Shown here: positions 51,966-60,745 of the stretch, piece after piece
Position numbering within the stretch: position 1 is the first letter of the stretch
Layout: each line of letters starts with the position of its first letter
Assembly: GCA_902363835.1 (NCBI GenBank)
Contig: CABJBM010000012.1
Span: 1 to 64,000, forward strand
Reading direction: 5' to 3'
DNA from: Lachnospiraceae bacterium
Lineage (GTDB): Bacteria > Bacillota > Clostridia > Lachnospirales > Lachnospiraceae
Length of the DNA stretch: 64,000 nucleotides
Notes under the pieces: model-generated
What the model saw: only the letters and a program-made list of their open reading frames with translations
Databases searched by the model: none
What the model was told of the DNA's origin: nothing
Made by a program: the position numbers and the translations under genes

Positions 51966-52268
51966 TTAATCTTCCAGACTCCGCCTGGCCTGTGCCAATG
52001 CGCCTCTGCCGTCAACCATTCCATAAACCTTCATATCGATTGCTTCAATTATTTTTCCGGGATATTCTTTGTTCAGTTTATTGGACATATATCGGACCTG
52101 AGGCCCTAATAAAACAATATCTGCTTCTGGAATCACCTCCGGTGCATCTGCTATGGGATATGCATTTATTTCACATTCATAATTATCTGCTTTTGCAGCA
52201 TCCCTCATATGTAATACCAGCAAGCTTGTTGACATTCCTGCCGAGCATATTAAAACAATCTTTTTCAT
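51966..52268 (-). CDS. PTS EIIB component, lactose/cellobiose type
   Basis: A 100-aa phosphocarrier of the CelA/ChbB family: phospho-cysteine C8 in VLICSAGMSTSLLV, then INAYPIADAPEV, DIVLLGPQVRYMSNKLN and YGMVDGRGALAQAR. The length is normal. It is the last gene of the EIIC / GNAT / PIG-L / EIIB operon, with the ribosome site AGGCAGGAA upstream. No EIIA of this type is in the window, so one must come from elsewhere in the genome. Confidence 0.9.
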   Translation of the reverse strand: MKKIVLICSAGMSTSLLVLHMRDAAKADNYECEINAYPIADAPEVIPEADIVLLGPQVRYMSNKLNKEYPGKIIEAIDMKVYGMVDGRGALAQARRSLED

Positions 52269-52295
52269 ATTCCTGCCTTCCTCTCTCTTATCTCT

Positions 52296-52970
52296 CTACT
52301 CATTATCTATTAACGCTCCATGCATATATGCTTTTACAAAACCATGGCTTCCCGCTTCAATCGCCCTTATGGTACTCATAGAATGATAATAATCGTAATA
52401 TGGAACATTATTAATCTTACCTCTGAAGATTTTATAATTCTGTAATCCTTTAAACCAGGTTTCCATCTTTTGTTCACTCATGCTTACATATACAGTGGGA
52501 GTAAATCCAATCAGATCTTCACAATTCTCCCCATAATAAATCTGTATGGGATTTCCTTCGTCATGAAGTATTCTTACGGCCTGTGTTACCGCCTCATACG
52601 TATAATAATGTCTGGGGTGCAAGGTTCCCCGTGCATGAGTTATTACACAGTCCGCTTTTTCCTTTTTCAGATATTCCACTATAATTTTTGTAAACTCTTC
52701 CACAACCGGCAATTCCGCTGAACTATAATCCATGCTAAAGCTATTACACCCCATGGCAGCAGCCGCATGTTCCATCTCATCGTTTAATGCAGTCTCATAT
52801 GCTTTTTTCTCATCCTCAGTTGCTGTTAAATCCGTAAGACGTCCCTTAGTCACATGTACAAATGTACAGTCAGCTCCCTGTTCCGCATATTTTATCAGCA
52901 TTGGCCCACCCATGAGTTCCGCATCTAAGGGGTGAGCACCAATGGATACGATTCTGTTATATTTTGCCAT
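52296..52970 (-). CDS. PIG-L/LmbE-family deacetylase-like protein with altered catalytic residues
   Basis: A 224-aa protein with the LmbE fold. The family motif AHPDDxE appears as GAHPLDAELMGG: metal ligands H13 and D16 are kept, but the general base D15 is Leu. The second motif HxDH appears as LHPRHYYTYEAV: H121 is kept and the Asp is Arg120. Members remove acetyl groups from GlcNAc-type sugars or act as related zinc hydrolases. The changes suggest a different reaction or loss of activity. I start at 52970 behind AGGAGG. It sits between the GNAT and EIIB genes of a PTS operon, so a role in processing the imported sugar is likely. Confidence 0.78.
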   Translation of the reverse strand: MAKYNRIVSIGAHPLDAELMGGPMLIKYAEQGADCTFVHVTKGRLTDLTATEDEKKAYETALNDEMEHAAAAMGCNSFSMDYSSAELPVVEEFTKIIVEYLKKEKADCVITHARGTLHPRHYYTYEAVTQAVRILHDEGNPIQIYYGENCEDLIGFTPTVYVSMSEQKMETWFKGLQNYKIFRGKINNVPYYDYYHSMSTIRAIEAGSHGFVKAYMHGALIDNE

Positions 52971-52983
52971 TTTAATATTCCTC

Positions 52984-53931
52984 CTATATGCTTTTCCGGT
53001 AGAGCTGGTATGTTCTGTATACACTCATTCCATGCCGTTCATAGAATCTGACTGCATCACCGTGAGTCCATAAAAAATATGTATAATAAATTCCTCTTTT
53101 CTGCATTTCCCGCATCTGTAAATCAAATAAAATTCCTCCGATTCCTTTTGAGCGAACAGACTCCTTTACTCCGATAGGGCCAAATCTTGCATCATTGCCG
53201 TCGATTTTCCGCATACAGTATCCAATTACCTGGTTTTCCTTATTCACTGCAATTAAAATGGTATCTTCTGCTTCTCCATTACGAATCGCCTGTAAAATAT
53301 TTCTTACCCACCCGGCATCAAATTCCTGCTTAACAAATGCCAGTAATTTTTCCATATATGAAAATGAATACGTATGAAACTTTATTCCTTCATTCTTCAG
53401 CTGCTCTACCATTTCCAGAGTTTTCTGGGGCATGTTATAAGAAAATAAGTCTTTTTTCATGCTCACAGCATCCATTCCTCTTACATAACCGTTTTGTTCA
53501 AAGAAAGGCAGCGCTTTTTCATATTTCAAATCCACACCGGGAGTAAAATAATTGGGACTGTAAGCACACAGAGTAATTTCCTTTACCTGCTCTTTTTTTA
53601 GATTCTTTTCCACTTCATTTAACAATGCCTTTCCATATCCTCTTCCCTGATACTCTGCCCGGACAAACATAATGCTGATCCAGCCTCTATGTTCCTCCAG
53701 CCCCCGGGTTAAATATGGATATTTTCTTTTAATTCCAAAGCAGAATCCTGCAACCTTATCCTCTGCCAATAAAACAAGTGCCAGATCAGGATCAAAGTTT
53801 TCGTCCATTAAAACCTGCTGTAAAAATCTTTCTTTACTAATCGGATCAAAAACCAGTGTCTCATTCCAGCCATTAATAAGCTGTTCCATATATTCCTGTC
53901 TGTATGGTACTATTCGGTATTCTTCCATCAT
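52984..53931 (-). CDS. Protein with two GNAT acetyltransferase domains
   Basis: A 315-aa protein made of two GNAT modules. The first (1-155) has the acetyl-CoA loop VRAEYQGRGYGKALLNEVE (R/QxxGxG/A) near residue 95. The second (175-315) has IGVKESVRSKGIGGILFDL (the same RSKGIG loop) near 260. Both loops look intact. GNAT enzymes move acetyl groups to amines, often amino-sugars or amino acids. Its ATG overlaps the EIIC stop (ATGA), so it is coupled to transport. Together with the deacetylase-like gene this implies N-acetyl chemistry on the substrate. The acceptor is unknown. Confidence 0.8.
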   Translation of the reverse strand: MMEEYRIVPYRQEYMEQLINGWNETLVFDPISKERFLQQVLMDENFDPDLALVLLAEDKVAGFCFGIKRKYPYLTRGLEEHRGWISIMFVRAEYQGRGYGKALLNEVEKNLKKEQVKEITLCAYSPNYFTPGVDLKYEKALPFFEQNGYVRGMDAVSMKKDLFSYNMPQKTLEMVEQLKNEGIKFHTYSFSYMEKLLAFVKQEFDAGWVRNILQAIRNGEAEDTILIAVNKENQVIGYCMRKIDGNDARFGPIGVKESVRSKGIGGILFDLQMREMQKRGIYYTYFLWTHGDAVRFYERHGMSVYRTYQLYRKSI

Positions 53932-55271
53932 TTATTCCTTTCTTGTTCCAATCCGTATTGCTCCTCCTCTTTTAAAGCCTGTTTTTCCATTACTTTGAAA
54001 AAGGGCAGAAACATGAAGAAGATAATTGTAAAATTCATCAGAGTGATAAGCGGAGCTATTATATTGAATCCACTGCCAATAAAGGATGCCAGCGGAGCAG
54101 GCATCGTCCATACAGTCATTGCAACAACGGGCGGAGTGATTCCTAATATTCCAAGGATGGCATTAAATATGTAAAGCACTGCAAATCCAAGTACCCAGGG
54201 AACAAACATAAGGGGATTTAACACAATTGGCAGTCCGTACATAATTGGTTCTGCAATATTGAAAACAGTTCCCGGAAGAGATAATTTCCCTAATACTTTA
54301 AAGCGTTTTACCTTACTCATGGTGCAAAGAAGTGCCACCGGGAATAAAGAACATCTTACATAAAAATTAATCCATTGTTCCGTAAACATATATGGTACCT
54401 TCTGGTGTGCCGCAAATGCATTAATATTATCAGTTATCATAGTGGCCCAGATCGGCTGCATAACAGATGAAACGATGTTTGACCCATGTAATCCTACAAA
54501 CCAGAGCAGTCTATCCAAAACAAAGCCAATCCCCTGTGCAGCCGGTCCGCTTCCGCCTACTACCAGATATGCCGTGCCCTGGTTTAACATACTCAGAAAA
54601 TTAAAGTCTCCCAAGCCCTGCCCAATCAAAGTACACAGTGTAATAACCGCACAAACCGGAATCATACTGGTAAATGCCGACGCTATCATTGGCGGCACTG
54701 CTTCCGGCATCTTAATGGTGATCTTTCTTCCAATGAGGAATCTGTAAACCTCTACCGCAAAAATACTGATCAGTAATCCTCCAAATAAGCTGGGTGATCC
54801 CAATATGTATACGGGCCAGTCAAAATCGGCACTGAGCTGGGAAAAATCAATAAAACAAAGGAATGCGATCATAGCTACAACTGCCGATGCTACCGCAGTA
54901 ACATTGGAATCCTTCCTGTTATAATAATCTCCAAGAAAGTAGCCATTCAGCAAAGCTGCAATCATGGCTAATAAATTAATTGTCACAAAAACAATCTGAA
55001 ACAGCCATGGCCTGCATGGAGCGATCACACTGTCAATGGCATTTGCAACACCAGGCATATTTAACCCGGTTTCCTCGGCAAACAATCCGCTTAGATTTAA
55101 AATAAGGGTTACCGTCGCACCTAATACCATATACGGCATTAATGTTATAAAAGTTCTCTGTAATGCTTCCAGATACCGTACCTGTGACAGACTTAACAGA
55201 GGTGGTGCAATTTTTTGTTCAATAAAATCCGTACTTCTTTCCAATACTGTTTTCTTTGCTTGTGTCCCCAT
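53928..55271 (-). CDS. PTS EIIC component, lactose/cellobiose (CelB) type
   Basis: A 447-aa membrane transporter with about ten transmembrane helices: FIEQKIAPPLLSLSQVRYLE start, YMVLGATVTLILN, PVYILGSPSLFGGLL, PPMIASAFTSMIPVCAVI, LVVGGSGPAAQGIGFVLD, WFVGLHGSN, and LPGTVFNIAEPIMYGLPIVLNP, all PTS_EIIC lactose-family features. Its substrates are typically beta-linked disaccharides. First gene of a four-gene operon (EIIC, GNAT, PIG-L-like, EIIB), from the promoter at 55349-55321 on the minus strand. No phospho-beta-glucosidase is present, which is unusual for this class. Confidence 0.9.
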   Translation of the reverse strand: MGTQAKKTVLERSTDFIEQKIAPPLLSLSQVRYLEALQRTFITLMPYMVLGATVTLILNLSGLFAEETGLNMPGVANAIDSVIAPCRPWLFQIVFVTINLLAMIAALLNGYFLGDYYNRKDSNVTAVASAVVAMIAFLCFIDFSQLSADFDWPVYILGSPSLFGGLLISIFAVEVYRFLIGRKITIKMPEAVPPMIASAFTSMIPVCAVITLCTLIGQGLGDFNFLSMLNQGTAYLVVGGSGPAAQGIGFVLDRLLWFVGLHGSNIVSSVMQPIWATMITDNINAFAAHQKVPYMFTEQWINFYVRCSLFPVALLCTMSKVKRFKVLGKLSLPGTVFNIAEPIMYGLPIVLNPLMFVPWVLGFAVLYIFNAILGILGITPPVVAMTVWTMPAPLASFIGSGFNIIAPLITLMNFTIIFFMFLPFFKVMEKQALKEEEQYGLEQERNK

Positions 55272-55320
55272 AATCGTATACCTTCCCCTTTCTAACCTCT
55301 CTTTTTGTTCTGTTTTTCAT

Positions 55321-55411
55321 ATTATACAATAATCTTCACACCATTTCAATAATTTTCTCATTTATTTTGGGAAATTTACCACTTTTGTTTTCATGTGTGA
55401 TATGTTATAAT
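55321..55411. promoter_or_regulatory. Divergent promoters and candidate RpiR operator
   Basis: On the minus strand TTGAAA (55349-55344), a 17-bp spacer and TATAAT (55326-55321) serve the PTS operon. On the plus strand TATAAT (55406-55411), with a weak TTTTGT -35, serves the regulator. Between them TGGGAAATTTACCA (55368-55381) is a near-perfect palindrome and is a good candidate operator. Confidence 0.6.
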
Positions 55412-55455
55412 TTTTACAATCAAAATCACTATGGAATTATGTATGGAGAATTTAT

Positions 55456-56214
55456 ATGAACCCTATGGAATTAATCAATCTGCATGAATCAGAATTTACA
55501 AAATCAGATGAAAAAATAAAAACTTTTGTCATGAATAATCCGGACTATATTTCAGCCTACCCGATTATTAATGTTGCCGCTAAAGCAGGTGTTTCTAAAT
55601 CTGCTCTGCTGCGTTTTTGTCAAAAACTGGGCTATGATGGATATTCTGAATTTAAATACGAAGTTTCCAAGTATCTTCAATCCGGCAGATTTAAAAATCC
55701 AACTGTTGTTAAATCTAATATGGATATCATTGAAAATTATATAAACTGTATACAAAAGCTTCCGGGCTATATAAGTGAAGACAGCCTTATTTCTCTCTGT
55801 AAATATATTCTGGACGCTTCCCACATACGAATCTTTGGTCTCCATGAAAGCGGTCTTTCCGCCACTTATTTTTCCTATCGTCTTGCCTCACTGGGAATTG
55901 ATTCCGAAGCAATAATCCATGGCGGTATCTTTAGTGAAAAAGCCTCTTTTTCTGCTGCTTCTGACTTCCATATTTTTATATCCGTATCAGGTACCACGGA
56001 TTGTATCACTGCGGCCGCAAAAACTTCTTTTGACCGCTGTACTCCCTGTGCAATTATCACGCAAAACAGCAAGGCCAAATATTCCAATAAATATGACTGC
56101 TTTATTTCCATCCCATCTCTTAATTTGGATAAAAATCAGTTGTTCCTGGATTCGCAGGCTATTTTACTCATTACCATTGATCTGATTATTAATAAGTTAT
56201 CCAAATTACTCTGA
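55456..56214 (+). CDS. MurR/RpiR-family transcriptional regulator
   Basis: A 252-aa regulator: N-terminal HTH_6 (YPIINVAAKAGVSKSALLRF and CQKLGYDGYSEFKYEV, ~35-75) and a C-terminal SIS sugar-phosphate-binding domain (~105-250) with IRIFGLHESGLSATYFSYRL and FISVSGTTDCITAA. RpiR proteins respond to phosphosugars such as MurNAc-6-P or GlcN-6-P. It is divergent from the PTS / GNAT / PIG-L operon and very likely controls it, which would fit an amino-sugar-phosphate effector. GGAGAA lies before the ATG. Confidence 0.88.
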   Translation: MNPMELINLHESEFTKSDEKIKTFVMNNPDYISAYPIINVAAKAGVSKSALLRFCQKLGYDGYSEFKYEVSKYLQSGRFKNPTVVKSNMDIIENYINCIQKLPGYISEDSLISLCKYILDASHIRIFGLHESGLSATYFSYRLASLGIDSEAIIHGGIFSEKASFSAASDFHIFISVSGTTDCITAAAKTSFDRCTPCAIITQNSKAKYSNKYDCFISIPSLNLDKNQLFLDSQAILLITIDLIINKLSKLL

Positions 56215-56238
56215 CCTGATTGCTTTTATAAAATTAAA

Positions 56239-56325
56239 AACCTCCTGCCTTTACCGGGCTGCAACAAATAATTCTTCCAGAAAATGAATTATCTTGCAGC
56301 CCCCATAAAGCAGGAGGTTTTTTAT
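56239..56325. terminator. Large bidirectional terminator
   Basis: AACCTCCTGC (56239-56248) and GCAGGAGGTT (56310-56319) form the outer stem; GGGCTGCAA and TTGCAGCCC form an inner stem, then ATAATTC/GAATTAT at the tip. T tracts flank on both strands. It separates the convergent rpiR-like and sugar ABC genes. Confidence 0.9.
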
Positions 56326-56347
56326 AATTTTCTTCCCATTAAAACCA

Positions 56348-57223
56348 TCAGCCCTTGACTCCGCCCCCGGTAATGCCGGCAATGATCTTCTCCGACAAAA
56401 AGATATAAAGAATAAAGGTAGGAAGAAATACGATGATAACAGAAGCAAACATGCCTGACCAGTCTCCCGTATATTTCATGGAATTGATCATGGAATAAAG
56501 TCCTACCGCAACCGGCCTCACCCTGTCGGAGTTTGCAAAGATCAGGGAAATGAAATACTCATTCCATATATTAATAAAATTAAATATAGTAACCGTAATG
56601 ATTCCTGACTGAGCCATGGGAAACATGATCACCCAGAAAGCCCTCATGGGAGGACAGCCGTCAATGGCAGCCGCTTCCTCGTAAGCCCTGGAAATATTGG
56701 CAAAAAATGTGAGAAGAAAAATCGTTGTATAAGGAACGTTAATCCCCACATAAAGAAATATCAGTACTGCCTTGTTTGCAATGTAGTTGTTTAACACGTT
56801 CATACCAGCGATCAGGCTGAACAGGGGCAGAACGATCATGACCACAGGCACTCCCATGGCAGACACAAGGCTGGTCTGGATCATTTTATTCCCTGCAAAA
56901 CGGAAACGGGACAGTACGTATGCGGCAGGTGCACAGATCAAAACCAGAAGTGTGCACGAGATAACGGAATACATCAGGGAATTAAAGAAAATAGAGGACA
57001 CATTGGAATTGGTCCATGCCTTTGCATAGTTCTCAAAGTGAATTCCCTGGGACAGGACTTTGCCTGAAAAAATAGCCTTTGTTGTAGAAAAGCTGGCGGC
57101 TACCACCCAGCCCAGCAATACAACGGTAAATAAAATCCAAATACTCAGAAGCAGATATCCCGGTAAAAGCCTAAGCTCTCTTTTCCAGTTAAACGGCTCC
57201 ATAAACTTTCCCTTTTTAGCCAT
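56348..57223 (-). CDS. Carbohydrate ABC transporter permease (MalG type)
   Basis: A 291-aa membrane protein: six transmembrane helices (first LLLSIWILFTVVLLGWVVAA), NSLMYSVISCTLLVLI, and the EAA loop YEEAAAIDGCPPMRAFWVIM near residue 195, which contacts the shared ATPase. Partner of the next permease. Family CUT1. No ATPase gene is in this operon, so a shared MsmX-like ATPase encoded elsewhere is expected, as is common for CUT1 systems in Firmicutes. Confidence 0.92.
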   Translation of the reverse strand: MAKKGKFMEPFNWKRELRLLPGYLLLSIWILFTVVLLGWVVAASFSTTKAIFSGKVLSQGIHFENYAKAWTNSNVSSIFFNSLMYSVISCTLLVLICAPAAYVLSRFRFAGNKMIQTSLVSAMGVPVVMIVLPLFSLIAGMNVLNNYIANKAVLIFLYVGINVPYTTIFLLTFFANISRAYEEAAAIDGCPPMRAFWVIMFPMAQSGIITVTIFNFINIWNEYFISLIFANSDRVRPVAVGLYSMINSMKYTGDWSGMFASVIIVFLPTFILYIFLSEKIIAGITGGGVKG

Positions 57224-57235
57224 AGATTCCCCTCC

Positions 57236-58141
57236 TTAGAATTCCAGATCATCATCTTTTATGAGTTTATTGCATATGAGGAAGACCGCTACCACACAGA
57301 TGCTTAACAGAACGCCGATTGCCGCTCCAAGGCCAGCATTTCGCTCGGTCATGCTGTTTCCGGCTCCAAAGATCATCATATACATATAAACCATGGGGGT
57401 AATGGTCTGAGTATCCGCCGTAACCGTTGAAAACAGCTGGGACCAGACGAAAAAGCCAACTGATGTAACGCTCCACATGGTGATATTGGTTTTAAATACC
57501 CCTTTTAACAGGGGAAGTGTAATATAGCGGAACTGGTTTACCTTATTTGCCCCATCCAGAGTCGCCGCCTCATAGTAGTCCTCTCCGATCCGTTCAATTC
57601 CGCTGGCAAAAATCAGCATGTGGTATCCCACCATTCCAAAGCAGTAAGCAATGAGCAGGGCCATGAATTTGTGTTCATTATCAAGCCACTGGACCTTAGA
57701 CAAATACTTAAGCCCCATGGCTGAAAATACATCTTTCAGGAGACCGAACTTCGGGCTGTATACATACTGGAGCCACATGGTCGCAAGGGCAACCGCGCTG
57801 ACTACGTTGGGAAGATATATCATTGCCCTGAAAAAGCTCTTAAAGCGTATGCCGCTGGTGATGATGACCGCAAACAAAAGAGCCAGGGACATGACAATCA
57901 ATCCGCCGATGAGCCAGATCCGGAACAGATTCCACATGGATATGCGGAACAGGCTGGTTGCCGCAAGCTTGCTGTAATTGGCAAATCCGGTGAACTGCCA
58001 CTTGGTCATAGAATCCGTGATTCCTTCGATCTTAAAAAAGCTCATTAAAATCGTCCTGAGAATAGGATAAAGGAACACAAGGACAAACATTAGGATTGCA
58101 GGTGTTAGAAATACGGCAATCATGGTCTTATTCTTCTTCAT
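57236..58141 (-). CDS. Carbohydrate ABC transporter permease (MalF/UgpA type)
   Basis: A 301-aa membrane protein: first helix MIAVFLTPAILMFVLVFLYP, the LFRISMWNLFRIWLIGGLIV region and EAA loop YYEAATLDGANKVNQFRYIT near residue 200. It lies 12 bases before the MalG-type gene. A stem-loop at 58175-58200 separates it from the binding-protein gene. Confidence 0.92.
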   Translation of the reverse strand: MKKNKTMIAVFLTPAILMFVLVFLYPILRTILMSFFKIEGITDSMTKWQFTGFANYSKLAATSLFRISMWNLFRIWLIGGLIVMSLALLFAVIITSGIRFKSFFRAMIYLPNVVSAVALATMWLQYVYSPKFGLLKDVFSAMGLKYLSKVQWLDNEHKFMALLIAYCFGMVGYHMLIFASGIERIGEDYYEAATLDGANKVNQFRYITLPLLKGVFKTNITMWSVTSVGFFVWSQLFSTVTADTQTITPMVYMYMMIFGAGNSMTERNAGLGAAIGVLLSICVVAVFLICNKLIKDDDLEF

Positions 58142-58174
58142 GTTAAATACCTCCCCGGCTTTCCTTAATCGCGT

Positions 58175-58200
58175 GGTGACACCGCCAAAGCGGTGCCACC
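58175..58200 (-). other. Intergenic stem-loop between binding-protein and permease genes
   Basis: GGTGACACCGC (58175-58185) and GCGGTGCCACC (58190-58200) pair with one mismatch around four bases, without a T tract. It has the same placement as the stem at 20883-20916 in the peptide operon. Confidence 0.55.
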
Positions 58201-58223
58201 CTATGGAATCTCATAAATCCGGA

Positions 58224-59537
58224 TTATTTACCTGCTGCTTTTAAAGCATCTACGAACTCTGCTGCCGTAATGGAACCTCCGCAAAGCTTCATAAAATTCT
58301 CTTTGATAATCGGTGTCAAGTCTGCATTGGCTTCTGCTCCTGCTGCCCAGGGATACCTGACGGTTAAGCTTTCCATTACAGGCTTCACGCTGGCAAGCTG
58401 TGCCGGCCATTCTGAATTTCTGGAATCTGCCGGGATACCCATTGACATTTCAGACATCTTTTTGTCAAATTCGCCCTGAGTAATGTACTGGATCAGCTTA
58501 AATGCATTTTCTCCGCTTTTGGAGTTCTTATTGATGGCCAAAACCTGAGCGCCGTAGTTGGAGGCATTGGTCCCATCCTTTCCGCCGTCTACTGCAGGGT
58601 AGCTGAAGCAGCCCCACTTAAAGTCTTCTCCTGCCATATCCTTTACTTCATTGGGAAGCCAGGAACCGTTTAAATACATGGCTGCTGTTCCCAGTGCAAG
58701 CTCCTGGTTCTGTCCTGCAGGCCATACGTTAGAAGCGATGGTCTCTGAAAAATATCCTTTCTTTGCAAAATCCTCATAGGCCTGAGCCGTTTTAAGAACT
58801 GCCGGATCATCCCATTTTCCTTCTTTCACAATGGCTTCCGTTGCCGGTTCGCCTAAAATTCTGGACATGTGATAGCCAAACATGGCTGTAATATAAGCGT
58901 CATCACAGGTAATTGGGGTATAACCTGCATCCTTGATCTTCTGGCATGCTGCATCCAGTTCCTCCCAGGTCTTTGGTACTTCCTTAACCCCTGCCTCATC
59001 AAAAATGGACTGGTTATAGAAAAATGCAAATACATTAGGCTGGTAAGGAATGGACTTTAACGTGCCCTTCCCAACTTCCCTGCATGCTGACATTAAGCCC
59101 GCATTGGCATTGGCTTCATAGCCGGAAGCCTTTGCCAGTTCCTCCAGATCCATTAAATACTGTCCCCATGTGGTATTTACGCGGTCAATATCCTCGTCAA
59201 ACAAGTCAATGTTAGTTCCTGCATCCAAAGCAGGCTGCAAACCTTCCCGGATTCCGGTACGTCCCTTAAACTGAACGTCTACCTTAACTCCTGTATCTGC
59301 CATAAATTTGTCAACTGCCATCTGGATCGCCTGGCCCTGAGGCTCTGTTGCCTCCCACATGGTCCAGTAGACAAGCCCGTCTCCGCCGCCTGCAGCCGTT
59401 TCCTTCGCGGCTTCCGTGGAAGCTCCGGCAGCCGTTGTAGCCGCTGTGGTGGCTGTGGAAGCCCCTCCTGCACATCCTGCCAAAAGACCGGCAGCCATAA
59501 CCGCACTCAGCATCATACTCATAAAATGTTTCTTCAT
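58224..59537 (-). CDS. Sugar ABC transporter substrate-binding lipoprotein (SBP family 1)
   Basis: A 437-aa lipoprotein: signal peptide with lipobox AAGLLAGC (Cys at about 22), an Ala/Thr-rich linker, then the SBP_bac_1 fold. It has VYWTMWEATEPQGQAIQ, VDVQFKGRTGIREGLQPALD, NVFAFFYNQSIFDEAGV (the typical YNK.lf.kaGl motif) and TAAMYLNGSWLP. It binds an oligosaccharide or sugar derivative for the two permeases. AGGGAGGTAG precedes the ATG. A palindrome, ATCTGAC and GTCAGAT (59557-59576), lies just upstream in the leader. The divergent AraC regulator probably controls it. Confidence 0.92.
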   Translation of the reverse strand: MKKHFMSMMLSAVMAAGLLAGCAGGASTATTAATTAAGASTEAAKETAAGGGDGLVYWTMWEATEPQGQAIQMAVDKFMADTGVKVDVQFKGRTGIREGLQPALDAGTNIDLFDEDIDRVNTTWGQYLMDLEELAKASGYEANANAGLMSACREVGKGTLKSIPYQPNVFAFFYNQSIFDEAGVKEVPKTWEELDAACQKIKDAGYTPITCDDAYITAMFGYHMSRILGEPATEAIVKEGKWDDPAVLKTAQAYEDFAKKGYFSETIASNVWPAGQNQELALGTAAMYLNGSWLPNEVKDMAGEDFKWGCFSYPAVDGGKDGTNASNYGAQVLAINKNSKSGENAFKLIQYITQGEFDKKMSEMSMGIPADSRNSEWPAQLASVKPVMESLTVRYPWAAGAEANADLTPIIKENFMKLCGGSITAAEFVDALKAAGK

Positions 59538-59556
59538 AATTCTACCTCCCTCTGTT

Positions 59557-59576
59557 ATCTGACTTATCTGTCAGAT
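59557..59576. promoter_or_regulatory. Inverted repeat in the leader of the sugar ABC operon
   Basis: ATCTGAC (59557-59563) and GTCAGAT (59570-59576) are perfect arms six bases apart, 20 bases before the binding-protein start. An operator or leader hairpin. Confidence 0.4.
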
Positions 59577-59663
59577 GTTCTTGGTGAGTCTATATTATTA
59601 TACTTTTGGGCAAAATGCTTTGTACAAAAGGTTATCATTTTTTACTTTTTAGGTTTTTATCAT

Positions 59664-59692
59664 TTGCTTTTTTCATAATTAGAAGTTAAAAT
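59664..59692 (+). promoter_or_regulatory. Promoter of the AraC regulator
   Basis: TTGCTT (59664-59669), a 17-bp spacer and TAAAAT (59687-59692). Confidence 0.5.
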
Positions 59693-59769
59693 ACAGGTAA
59701 CTTATATGCTAATTGCACAATATTACTTTATAAACAGGCTTTATTCAGCCTATGAAACAGGGGGAAAGT

Positions 59770-60678
59770 ATGAAATATAAGTATACGGAACTGAAAGAAG
59801 AGCTGATCATCCGCCGGATCATCAGCATCCATTATTTTGAGTATATGAGCGACTTCACCTTTGCAGGGGAATCCCATAACTTCTGGGAATTGCTCTGTGT
59901 GGATAAGGGAGAAGTGGACGTGGTGGCCGATCATGAACGGATGACCCTGCAAAAAGGAGAGGTCATTTTCCATCAGCCAAATGAATTTCACCGGGTCCTG
60001 GCCAATGGAGTCATTGCTCCCAACCTTGTGGTCATTGGGTTTGACTGCCAGTCGCCCTCCATATCTTCTTTTAAGGAGCAGATCTTAAGCGTCAGGCAGG
60101 AGGAGCAGGAGCTTCTGGCGAGAATTATTGCGGAAGCGCGCCTGTGCTTTGAGGGAAGGCTTGACAATCCCTATCAGGAAGTGCTGGTACGAAAGGACCA
60201 TGGACCTTTCGGGGCAGAGCAGATGATAAAAATCTATCTGGAACAGTTCCTGATACAAATGTACCGCCGCTCTCTTTCCGCCCGTCAGGCTCCTGCCATT
60301 CACAAGGATACCTCTTCCGCAGAAGATATCTACGAAACCATCCTTCATTATTTTGAAAAGAACATCTGCACCCAGCTGACCATTGACCAGATCAGCCGGG
60401 ATAATTTGATCAGCACTTCCCAGTTAAAAAAGCTTTTCTATGAAAAGGGGAACACAGGAGTCATTGAATATTTTAACACCATGAAGATAGATGCTGCCAA
60501 GCAGCTCATACGGAACCGGCAGCTTAATTTTACCCAGATTGCCAATCATCTTGGTTATACCTCTGTCCACTACTTTTCCAGGCAATTCAAGCATTTGACC
60601 GGAATGACTCCATCTGAGTATTCCACCTCCATTAAGAAGCTGTCTGAAAAAAACGTTCTGCGGGATACAGGGCTTTAA
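59770..60678 (+). CDS. AraC-family transcriptional regulator
   Basis: A 302-aa regulator: N-terminal cupin sensor (HNFWELLCVDKGEVDVV, LQKGEVIFHQPNEFHRV), a helical linker and a C-terminal double helix-turn-helix (LTIDQISRDNLISTSQLKKLF; FTQIANHLGYTSVHYFSRQF, ending TGMTPSEYS). I use the ATG at 59770 with GGGGGA upstream; an in-frame ATG at 59752 lacks a ribosome site. It is divergent from the sugar ABC operon and probably its activator. Confidence 0.88.
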   Translation: MKYKYTELKEELIIRRIISIHYFEYMSDFTFAGESHNFWELLCVDKGEVDVVADHERMTLQKGEVIFHQPNEFHRVLANGVIAPNLVVIGFDCQSPSISSFKEQILSVRQEEQELLARIIAEARLCFEGRLDNPYQEVLVRKDHGPFGAEQMIKIYLEQFLIQMYRRSLSARQAPAIHKDTSSAEDIYETILHYFEKNICTQLTIDQISRDNLISTSQLKKLFYEKGNTGVIEYFNTMKIDAAKQLIRNRQLNFTQIANHLGYTSVHYFSRQFKHLTGMTPSEYSTSIKKLSEKNVLRDTGL

Positions 60679-60745
60679 GACTTTGTCTGTAGCCGCTGGA
60701 ATCCCATATAGAAAACCTGTGACTCCTTTATTGGATGAAAGGGTA

